This document shows positions 55,217 through 64,000 of a stretch of 64,000 nucleotides of DNA, one piece after another. Positions within the stretch are counted from its first letter, which is position 1, and each line of letters starts with the position of its first letter. Source of the stretch: Blasia pusilla (Eukaryota > Marchantiophyta > Marchantiopsida > Blasiales); the NCBI GenBank assembly GCA_050084515.1, contig CM114271.1:40672001-40736000 (forward strand), written 5' to 3'. Below the pieces are notes generated by a model, which did no database searches, was not told the DNA's origin, and saw only the letters and a program-made list of their open reading frames with translations. The translations under genes were made by a program, and so were the position numbers.

Positions 55217-58200
55217 TGTTGTTTTAGTAGTGGCATCAACTTTATTTTCGTCCATAGTACAACGGAGATGCCATGTTAGTTAGTTTTTCATATAAAATTT
55301 AAACCAGGATTGCATACTTGTTTAAAAAAGGTTGGAATTGAGTTAAAGAAGGAGAAGAAGAATTCTTTGAGTGACATCATATTCGAACATATGACTTGCG
55401 ATATGTAGGGAGGGCTTTGACACTTGTATCATAGTCTCTCTCGATAAAGATGACAACAACAAAATTTTCATTTTCAGTGATTACCACCATCCGGGTCCAT
55501 TGTATCTTCCACCTCCCTCAAACCCTCGTGTACCTTTCTAGTGCATTTTTTTAAATGAAGTGTGGGAAAAATGGACAGATTTCTTGCATGACATATGGCA
55601 AACAAAAAATTACGAAGGCTACCATAAATTTTAATTTCTATACAATTTAGATCATGCATATTAATTTCAATTACCAACTTATACTTCATGGCCTCTTTAA
55701 ATCACATGGGCATCTTACTAATATTATTTATTCCTCTTTCATATTTTATGTATAAATTTCTGAGAATTTATTGAAATGAAACAAGATTCAAAGATTCTTA
55801 ATGCTTGAAATTTTATTTTTTTCATTCAAAAATTTAAATTTTATAAAATATTCTTATATTAAAAAGACCATAAATTTCCCGGAGATTTTTTCCCTCCCTT
55901 CTTTGAGTTTGCATGGGTTCGGTGCAGCTCCAATGCAATATCCAATTTCAGATTTATTTTCGAGGAATTAAATGCCAGTGCCCGTTTCAAAATCTCGAAA
56001 TTGTTAAAAAAATAAATATTTAATAATGAATGTGTTATAATTAACCACAGGTACTACCGTGGTCGTGGTAAAGTCGTGTCGATCAGCTTCCTAGAGTTAA
56101 AACTATAGTGTAGTATAGTTTCCGATTAATATACTGATATGATATACAATACTACGTGTGGTTTGTACTTTTTTATTAATTAATTTTACCGTTTTTCCAA
56201 ACGCTTCAATACTTTCTAAGATTCGTTTCTCACTTCTTAAAGTATGAGAGAAGATTTTAAACTAACCTCCATTTTGAATTTACCCCGCCACCATGTTCTA
56301 CGACTCAGTTGCCATCCCTGCCCCTTTGAAATACTTTTTGTCGTTTTAGACCTAATGTAATTAGTGGAGACGATTCGCTTAAAGCCCCTCGATTGTCCAC
56401 GCACCGACCGACCATTGGAGGACGCTTCGTTTTGGCGTGAGAAAGTCGCAAGTGAAAAGTTGAAAACTGTGAAATTAGGAGTAATTCGTTCGCATTTCGG
56501 TTGATGAAGACCGGAGTGCATATCGTTCGGAAGCTTTGAGGCACAGCAGTGAGCGGAGCGTCCCTGTTCCCGATTCCGTTGTTCCATTGTGGCCATTGCA
56601 TCAAAAGAGGTGGGCGCCGTCGTGTTCATTCATCGCACTGCATTGAAACCCAAGTGCGCCAGTTGCAGAGGCGAATTCCATCACTGTGCGGAAGCCGTGA
56701 GTTGGGAGTCCAGTGCTCGGGTAGTTACTTTACGCATACCTGGGCAGTTCCGACAGAAAGTCATTCCGGTTCAGCAATTTGCAAATCCCAGTCGGGAATT
56801 TCGCATTTTTACAAAGGAACTTTAAGGAAATGTCGGGAATTGGCCGAGACTTTCAGATACGTATCAGGAGTTTGTGAATTCTGTCGGCCGGCTGTCCAAA
56901 GAATGCCGGCCTTGGTTGTGACTCTCTTGCACCGATACATTCGCACGGAGGGCAGGATCGTGAAATGCTTTGTTCTTATTGACGAGCTAGTTTCCTGGCG
57001 CTGCTCGCAAACCTCACAAAAAGTTTTGATGAATGTGTCGGGAAAGGCACCGTAGTGCTTGCTCACTGCCTCGGTCGGAGTCGATCGCCGTGAAGGCTTG
57101 AACAGGAGACGAACCGTTAACCCGAGTTCAACCCAGGGTCGTCGGATGGATGACCATAAGGTGCCGTTCCTTCCCCGACGGGTGGACCTTGGCGAGGAGA
57201 TGACCGTAAGGCGCCGTTCCTTCCCCGGAGGGAGTGGACCTTGGCGAGGAGAATCCTTCGTCGTGCTGAGTCTTGCTCGGGAATGATGCCCTATAAACGC
57301 GTACCGATTCTAGTCGTCCAGGTCCGTCGTCGGCACAAGTTCACGGCAAGAGCGGGAGCCTGACATCGGCGACCAGTGAAAAGCCCGACCGTTTTCGCGA
57401 GTTTAGAACTTTTGATGACGTGCACAGGCCATGCAATCATAAATTCTTCCTCGAGAGGGCCCACCCTGTCGGCTTTCCAGGGAACTCGCAGGAGTAGTGT
57501 CAGGATTGTCCCTTGAGGCTCGACGCCATCGTGCCGCCCTATGCTCTCGCCCTGAATGCCTCCCCAATTCCCGATGTCGTCGGAGACTGGTTCCGGTCTA
57601 AGGTAACGGCGCGTTCGGGCGGAATGCTCTTTCAATCCACTTCTAAATATAGCTACTCGGTAGCCAGCTAGTTCTATTCCTCCTCGATCCGGCGGAGATG
57701 AATAGGAGGAAGCTGAATATCTCGCTGCCTATTTATCGGTTCGCCAAGTTTACCTTGCTAGGAGCCTGGGACTAACAGCTCTCTGTTCAGCCGAAAGTGG
57801 GTCCGGACAGTCGCCTACAATCCCTCCGGTTATGTCCCCGGCAACGGTCGCCGGCGCCTTGACCGGTGATTCGATCACTGGACCGATTCTACCCTACTGT
57901 AGGGTATAGGTGGGCAGGTAGCCTCATGTTAGGAAACCTCGGTGTGCATCAAAGCGCCGGTAGACCCGTAACTACGACTAGTACCGCAGTTAACTAATCC
58001 CGGAATCGCTGTTGGAGTTGATGATGATGATGATTAGAGAAGATGCGCTTGCTCGTCCGCATTAATCCATTGACGCATAGTCTAGCCGGTCGGCCGGCAG
58101 TCCCTGCATGTGGCAGTGACTGATTATGAATTTATGAACGAACGCGGCTCCCGGGAGCTTCCGAGGATCGTTAATAGCAATCAATAATACGGGAGAATTG

Positions 58201-59440
58201 AGCGAATCCACGAAGCGGATCGGACACGTCCAGATCTGAGGCACGGATACCAACGAAGCGGAAGCGGATTTATGTTCTCAATTAGCCAAACGAAATAGGG
58301 AACAAAAGGTACACGAGAACATTTGCTACCGGGGGTCCGGGATTGAACTCGAAATGCGAGAGTTCGATCATCGACGGATCCGATAATATTTTTCGAAATG
58401 GTGTACGCGTTCAATTTATGTCTGTCAACTAGGTGCAGCGGTGCAATCGAAGCATTTCTTCGCCGGCGATCTATTCTTAGAGAAAATCTACCTACGAATG
58501 AACGAGATTACTCTCTAGTTTCTCCTTTCCTTGCGCCAACTTCCACTTTCAAGTGCACCCCTGTTCCGATGACTTTCAATTCTACGCGTACACTGAAAGA
58601 TTTTCATAAATACGCTCGCGATGGGAGGCCGGGTGCTACACCAACTAGCTTTGAATGCCAAGAGCACGAATGTCCTGAGTTAGTATTGGCTAATCTAACG
58701 TGGGGCGTCGTTGGTATCTGTATCCTTCTCCTGCCTAGGAACTGCGAGGCTTCCGCACGGAATCGCACCGCGGCTTTGTCTCCAGGGCCGGCTCTCTCGC
58801 TGCGAGGATAGACTACGTGTGCAAGGCATTACGCGCGGCATGCCTCTGTCCGTCCGAGCTCGACGAGCGCTTCTCGAGAAGACGCAAGCGAGCCGGTCCG
58901 GCTGCCGGAGGGCGGAGTGTGGAGCAATGTCCGGGGAGAACCGGGGTTACGTGTTGAGCTGGCCGGAAGAATTTGAAAATTTCCGATTCAGGTTGTCACT
59001 TACCGGCCAAAAACCGAGGGTTCAGGGAGGGTGTCCTTTGTATTAATATCTGTTTAGCCGGCTGGAATGAGGAAAACTTCGAAAATTTCCGGTCGGGTTT
59101 GTAGAGACCGGAAATGTACCGGTTGTCACGAAAAAACTCCCCGGACCCTGGTGTGGAGGCTGAGTCTGGACTCTGGAACAGTGGAATCTGTCGCGGGGGG
59201 AGTCAGAACGGAAGGAGGAATAACGGAATGCGATCGATTCATCCATGCTTAATCACTCATCATTAGCTACGGGATCTACGAATATTGACCTTACGGGCCT
59301 CGCTAATGATGGGGAGACGTTGTACCTCTGTTGTCAGCTCGTCCTTTACGCCAATTTTCGAATGTTCCATATTTCCACGGTGTGGATTGTGCCATTACTA
59401 GTGCATCACTCAGGTAATCGGCTTCTTTAAACTCTATTAT
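55217..59440. other. Intergenic region without recognised genes
   Basis: The left third (to about 56,200) is AT-rich with no frame of note. The rest is GC-richer, with open frames on both strands (for example 56,549-57,055 plus; 57,291-57,635 minus) that show no recognisable motif. Two imperfect 50-bp tandem units lie at 57,150-57,251. Between 58,955 and 59,150 there are GCCGGAA...AAATTTCC / ACCGGTTGTCAC words repeated in both orientations. Confidence 0.45.
57150..57251. repeat. Tandem duplication of about 50 bp
   Basis: The units 57,150-57,199 and 57,200-57,251 share ATGACC(A/G)TAAGG(T/C)GCCGT and GTGGACCTTGGCGAGGAG. One unit carries a two-base insertion. Confidence 0.9.
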
Positions 59441-59484
59441 CCTTGATCCTCATTGACGCCTTCAACTAAGGATCTCGGGCTACT

Positions 59485-60165
59485 ATGTTGAGGGACGCGG
59501 GTGGCCCCATGGCGAGCCTCATTCCCTTTGTGCAGGCTTTCTATGGGGTTCCTTCGGCCTTCTATTTCCACCATGGTCGATTCGAAGAGGAGGTCACGGT
59601 CTTGGAGTCTGCTACCGGGACTCGTCAGGGTGATCCTCTGGGTGGCGCGTTGTTTGTTATGGCTCATTACCGAGCAGTTCTTTCTACGGTGGAGGCTTTC
59701 CCGGGTTGCATGTTCCCTTCGCTGGCAGATGATACTCATATTGTTGGTCCTGGAGATCTGGTTGTCCCTGCATTCGAGCACTTTTCAGCACAGTTGGCAC
59801 GTGTCGGCCTAGCGGTGAAGGTGGGGAAGTGCAAGGCTTGGTCTCCATCAGGCCTACGTGATGATCTACATTTACCCGACGGCTTCTTGCGACCTGTCGG
59901 AGGGCTTCGAGTCTTGGGAGTACCGCTCGGGAGCCAGGACTTTGTATCGACTTTCGTGGCAGCGGCTCTTACCGAGGATCTTCTCCACGTTGATAATCTT
60001 ACGAGGATTGGTGACCCTCAAGTCGCCTTCGGCATTCTCTCTTCTTGTTTTGCTCGTAGACCTGGTTACCTCACTAGAACTGCCGGACATCTAGTCACCT
60101 TTCTTCCCTATATAGATCCTTTGATAGGAAGCTCATGCAGGTGTTTGGGGATCTTCTAGGACCCG
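59485..60165 (+). pseudogene. LINE reverse transcriptase, partial
   Basis: The open frame of 224 codons reads ASLIPFVQAFYGVPSAFYFH, TGTRQGDPLGGALFVMAHYR (motif B), FPSLADDTHIVGP (motif C with catalytic DD, in the unusual form LADDTH instead of FADD) and KVGKCKAWSPSGL (motif D). GGLRVLGVPLGSQDF follows as motif E. A stop at 60,157 precedes a continuing frame. The ADDTHI type of active site is characteristic of a plant/protist LINE group distinct from the common L1 type; I cannot name the clade. Confidence 0.88.
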
Positions 60166-60514
60166 GCTCCTTAGAGTGCCCCATGGGGAGTTAGCTCGTA
60201 GACAGGCCTCTTGGCCGATTTCTTTTGGTGGAGTAGGTCTTCTCTCGACCGAGTTAGTGGCGCCCTCCGCTTTTTTAGGGAGTTGGGCCACAGTGGCACC
60301 CCTCCTTTGCTCCCGATTTTTGGTTAGAGATAGACCGCTCCTTCTACACTACGTCTCCCAGGTCGAGGATGGCTCTTTCCCACTTCAGTCTTCACTCACA
60401 GCTTGTAGAGATTCCCTTCGAGTTGAGGCCAGAGCCGTTCTCCCCACTTTCTCCTCCTTAGTTACCTCCGGTCGGGCCTGGGCTCCAATCTTCCTTGATG
60501 GAAGCCCACTTTGA
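60166..60514 (+). pseudogene. LINE RT thumb and connector region
   Basis: A frame following a one-base shift reads RVPHGELARRQASWPISFGG and VGLLSTELVAPSAFLGSW, typical of the region after RT in this LINE group (LARRQA..PISFGGLGL). It overlaps the next frame near 60,495 where a second shift occurs. Confidence 0.8.
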
Positions 60515-61364
60515 GGCGATTTTAGAGGCACTATGTCCGACGGGAATATCCCCATGGAGGTTAGGGCCCGATTCGCTCTTGCTCCGGAAAGGGGCAGGCT
60601 CATGGGTAGGGGCGCCCCTTCTCGAGCTTTCCGATCGCACCACTTACCTATACCACAAGCGATGTGGTTCCGCTTGGGTCTCCCCAACCATCGGTGGTTG
60701 GTTCGACACACTTTGCGAGTGTCGCGAACTGGATCCACTTGGTGTGCATTTGGCATTTGTCGTTGGGGGTGAGAGGATAGCCACTCACGATGTAGTGCGG
60801 GATATCATGTTCAGTATTGCTCGGGAGAGTGGCTTCCATGTGCAGAGAGAGAGGCACTACTCCATGCGGGATTCCCTCATTCGTGCCGATCTCTACATGA
60901 CACGTGAGGCTGAGGTGGTTGTGGCGGACGTGGTAGTCACAGATCCTACGCGGGAGGCAGTGCGAGCTCAAGTGGTGGCCCAAGGGCGAATGCTACAAGG
61001 AGCGGCGGCGGCGGCGGCGGCGAAGAAGACACATATCTACAGTCGACTACACGAGGGACAGATCTTCATCCCCCTGGCCATAGAGATGTATGGGGCTATG
61101 GGGGAGAGGTTCGACTTCGTTCATACGGATCGCGCCCATCATCTCCACTCGAGAAATGGATTGTCCTTAGCTACTGCGATTCTGTATTGTAGGCAGCGGG
61201 TCTCCATAGCGTTGCATCGTGCCCAGGCTAATGGGATTTTGCGGCGGGCTCAGGCTAGAGAGGCTACTACTAAGTGGGCCGGCGCTAGAGGCCCACTTAG
61301 TAGTAGTCATAACTCTCTTGTTGTTGCTGATATTGTCTCTGCTGTTGGTGAGTTTCGTCGTTAG
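60495..61364 (+). CDS. LINE C-terminal region with restriction-like endonuclease features (289-codon frame)
   Basis: The uninterrupted frame includes TTYLYHKRCGSAWVSPTIGG, VHLAFVVGGERIATHDVVRD, SLIRADLYMTREAEVVVADV, VVTDP, KKTHIYSRLHEGQIFIPLAI, EMYGAMGERFDF and LSLATAILYCRQRVSIAL. The spacing of R-ADL, ADVVVTDP, KK-HIY and IPLAIEM recalls the PD-(D/E)xK nuclease at the C-terminus of R2/NeSL/Hero-type LINEs. The nuclease call is inference from these acidic and lysine residues. An alanine run of seven to eight codons (GCG repeats, 61,000-61,020) lies between the presumed catalytic strands. The stop is at 61,364. Confidence 0.7.
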   Translation: MMEAHFEAILEALCPTGISPWRLGPDSLLLRKGAGSWVGAPLLELSDRTTYLYHKRCGSAWVSPTIGGWFDTLCECRELDPLGVHLAFVVGGERIATHDVVRDIMFSIARESGFHVQRERHYSMRDSLIRADLYMTREAEVVVADVVVTDPTREAVRAQVVAQGRMLQGAAAAAAAKKTHIYSRLHEGQIFIPLAIEMYGAMGERFDFVHTDRAHHLHSRNGLSLATAILYCRQRVSIALHRAQANGILRRAQAREATTKWAGARGPLSSSHNSLVVADIVSAVGEFRR

Positions 61365-61504
61365 GGGGGAATTACCCCTTCTTCCTTTTCTGGTCCTGTT
61401 GTGGCCTTCAAGTTTTGACTCTTTGAGTCCCCCTCTTTTGTACTTCCGATGGGTTTTCCATCACTCTTTTTATCGAAGTGCATCTTTGTTCTTTTATCCT
61501 CATT

Positions 61505-64000
61505 AGGAGTCATTCTTTTTCTTCTCCCGGGGACTGCCGGTGTGGAATTGAAAAACCGGTGATGGGGCTGACAAGGAGGGGACGCCTGGCCCCGGACACC
61601 GGCGTAGAAACTCGGTGAGAACTTGCCGGGGGCAGCAGTTAGTGAGACACTGAGACGTCGTGCGGGAAATTGGTTGTCGAGGAACGGCACAAAGCATGTG
61701 CGTTTTGGACGAAGTAATCGTCACGAGCGCCAGGAGGTGGGGAATCCAGTCCGGGTTTAGGGCTCCTCTTGGTTCGTACTCACGGCTCCAATGGCGTACA
61801 GTACTGTCTCAGGAAATGACGGCGCTCGCTGAACATTTTTAGCAGACAGATATTTTTAGTCTCATCCTCGCACAGTCAGTACAGGTACAAGAGCTGTAGC
61901 TACGTGAACATGGGGAACAAACGCATCCGAAAATTGAGGTGTGCTAAATGAGTCACAGAATCATACGCTCATGAAGTGTCGACCATCAGGGGTATCAATT
62001 TGATTCCTCATTCTCGTGGCTATGGCCGTTCCACATTTATGAACTGCTGGCTACATAGTACATACTGTATTTGGTGCCGAGCTTTCTCATGCTCCAGCTA
62101 AAGCCGTAACGACAAAGCTCAACGGAATCGCAGAGCCGCACGGCTATGTCAACTTTAACAGGCCACGAGCTCCCACAACGGAGCGACTCAAGAGTCAAGA
62201 CTAGTCTTAGACGGAGTGTTAGACTGCTCATTTCAGTCTTCAGTCAACTACTTCTCATCTGCCATCTTTGTACAGAGCTACAGACGACCCAATTGGGGGG
62301 AATTCATAAAGTAGTAATTCGTTTCCATGGATTTCATAGACTGGTAATAGGTTTGGTAACTTTAGTATTTGATTGATTTGACCGTAACTAAACCGAGGAT
62401 GAATAGGCGAGAGGCACAGACTGCACACATGCCCGGCGAGAATGAAAAAGTAACTTCGTCAATCAAATGCAACAGTAACTTGAACACGGGGGAACCTCTC
62501 CACCATTAGTAGTGGTAAAGTGGTGGTGGAGACCACAGGCTCGATCCCGTCACGGATATGGGTAAAAGGATGCGATAAATGCTTCTTCTTTTCCCACAAG
62601 CAATAAATGCTGTCGGTTCTGGGTTCCTCTGGGAGTCTAGAGTCGACGGAGTTTGGCCAAGCTCACTTCTGGATTTTTGTCCAATTTTTTAGTCGCTGTT
62701 GCACAGTTGGAAACAGTTAGTGCGGGTTTTCACGTAGATTGACGAATTGGGAAAGACAACGCGCACGGTGCGCCACCGTACCGTCTGTGGATCTTCCATC
62801 GACTCACAACCTGGATCCACCCTGCCCTTTGTAGACACCGGGATTCCTGCACAGGCAAGAGCGAAGAAAACCCGTGCCAAAGCTCCACAGATTCAAACCG
62901 ACGTCAGGACTAGACGACGATATCCCGGAGGACGGAATACGCTCTCTTGGTCTGGCTGTTTTTTTATCAAGTGAGGAGGTCGCATCCCACCTCAGGTCAG
63001 ATTCAGGGCTGCTGGAATTTTCATTACCAAATGTGCCAGGCTTATTTCCCTTCTGAAGGCAAGCACACTCCCGCTCGTTCACTCTCCCGCATGCCCAAAA
63101 TTCGGGGATTACAAGACCTAACTCAAACCCGCTGCATACTTCTAGAGTTCATGTTCTCTCACATCTGGATGCAGTCCCTCAATTTCTAACCAAAGTGGAA
63201 CTCAAGACGTTCGCTCATGCCCTGAGGAAAGAGATTTGATGCAAACGGAACCAGTTCTAGTGACAATAATTTAACTTCGCATTAACTTCATTAAGCTTTC
63301 TACGAAGAATTCTCACGTGACATAATTTTATTTTAGGACATGAGGTGACCTAAATATGAAGAGGAGCCGCAGTTCCCTCCAAGTTAGTTACCATCCAGGC
63401 GCAAGGCCACGGACATTTCCGAGGGAAACTTGCACATGGCATCGGAATGGTAAAGGAGGAGCCGCTCGTGCGCTGAAAGCTCGGTTGTCTCTCCCACCAA
63501 AACTGGCTACGTCTACACATAGAGCAACAGGAATGCGAGAATATTTCCCTTTGACCGGATCTTTGGCTGCGATTCTCTCGCTAGACGGAATCAAACTGAA
63601 AGCTGTCTAGAATCCACGCAACGCTAAAGCGTTGGTCGTCTCGTGTACCTTAGTGCCGCAAAAGGTTAACTATTCTCCTGATCCTTTAACCCCGCCACGT
63701 CTGGGCCGTCAAATTCGTATTAGAAGTTGCAAAGAGAAACAAAAATCACAAGAATAGCTCCATTTGACCATATTGCTAATCGTCTATGATGGTCCCCTCA
63801 CGTAGTCTACATAAAATTAGTTTCCCATTCTGGTGCAGTAAATGTCGAAGGATGGACGGACCAGGAAGCAGATTCTGGTCAGTTGGTGGAACCTTGGTTG
63901 TCTCGCGGGACAACCGGAACTATTTCGAACCTTTGCAGACAGATGCTATGATTCTTCCGACGCGGAGAATAAACACAGTGCGAGAAGAAATGAGAACTTA
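61505..64000. other. Intergenic region without recognised genes
   Basis: Short open frames only, with no recognised motif. A possible decayed Pol III-type promoter lies at 62,513-62,548 (A box TGGTAAAGTGG, B-box-like GGCTCGATCCC), but its spacing is too short for a tRNA. Confidence 0.4.

Larger units (their letters stand above)
59455..61495 (+). mobile_element. 5'-truncated LINE with RT and C-terminal endonuclease-like domain
   Basis: The sequence between a 9-bp direct repeat ATCCTCATT (59,446-59,454; 61,496-61,504) encodes the second half of a non-LTR RT, the thumb region and a C-terminal domain, then a 3' UTR without a poly-A tail. It begins within the RT fingers/palm, so the usual N-terminal part (motif A Asp and any 5' domain) is missing. 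A shorter copy of the same family lies at 33,325-33,835. Confidence 0.85.

Noticed and set aside
58315-58365. Possible minus-strand tRNA (GAGTTCAATCCCGGAC resembles a B box)
   Set aside because: No matching acceptor stem or plausible anticodon arm could be folded by eye.
62513-62548. tRNA gene or SINE promoter (A box TGGTAAAGTGG and B-box-like GGCTCGATCCC)
   Set aside because: Only 14 nt separate the boxes, too short for a tRNA, the B box has a mismatch, and no acceptor stem is found.
1-64000. CRISPR arrays, bacterial operons or ribosomal RNA genes
   Set aside because: No short regularly spaced repeats, no bacterial gene organisation, and no rRNA-like sequence was seen.

Overview
The window looks like an intergenic, transposon-filled stretch of a plant nuclear genome. 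The evidence is an initiator-Met-tRNA primer-binding site of plant type, a chromovirus, a plant-style Helitron end, a CACTA transposon, and fragments or genes of plant character (RSH1-like, ARIADNE-like, GINS SLD5 with GT-AG introns). Retroelement-borne DNMT3-type methyltransferases and a LINE with a restriction-like C-terminus make me think of a seed-free land plant or a charophyte rather than a flowering plant. That is inference; I cannot name the species.

Positions 1-29,600 are a nest of elements. (1) The outermost is a Ty3/gypsy element on the minus strand ('element C'). Its gag, protease and DNA-methyltransferase regions lie at 24,520-28,434 and its reverse transcriptase at 1-797. (2) It was split by element A, a chromovirus on the plus strand with 354-bp LTRs at 798-1151 and 24,166-24,519. 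About 20.3 kb of A's interior (about 1,850-22,172) is inverted, with a short inverted microhomology and a duplicated gag segment at the breakpoints. (3) Inside the inverted part, between A's protease and RT, sits element B (2,707-20,535, minus), a second methyltransferase-bearing gypsy element whose pol ends in a PHD finger. (4) B's integrase is interrupted by an 8,018-bp CACTA transposon (4,429-12,446; TSD CTT) carrying a 349-bp tandem array and captured pieces of at least three host genes (ARIADNE-like E3 ligase, a coiled-coil protein, RSH1-like ppGpp synthetase/hydrolase).

Positions 30,100-33,870 hold a 315-bp inverted repeat around a 1.5-kb spacer, a MITE-like element, and a small LINE-derived insertion with a 17-bp target duplication. 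The insertion ends about 0.4 kb upstream of the one host gene I can reconstruct, SLD5 (34,257-36,396, six exons). Its exons join to an uninterrupted 242-codon frame ending in the expected C-terminus.

Positions 36,400-44,100 contain no gene I recognise. Positions 44,130-48,300 are a decayed Ty1/copia element (minus), interrupted by a solo fragment of the element-A LTR. Positions 49,750-55,216 are a Helitron with Rep and Pif1-type helicase domains, broken by stops and frameshifts, with a clear 3' hairpin-CTAG end. Positions 59,455-61,495 are a 5'-truncated LINE encoding RT and a C-terminal endonuclease-like domain, flanked by a 9-bp repeat; its 3' part is also present upstream of SLD5. The remaining GC-richer stretches (55,217-59,440; 61,505-64,000) show no recognisable gene.

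The most interesting content is the pair of Ty3/gypsy elements that place a DNMT3-type cytosine methyltransferase between protease and RT; the one whose 3' end is visible adds a PHD reader after the integrase. Retrotransposon-borne methyltransferases are known from dinoflagellates and charophytes, so the novelty here would be the methyltransferase plus PHD combination and the host.
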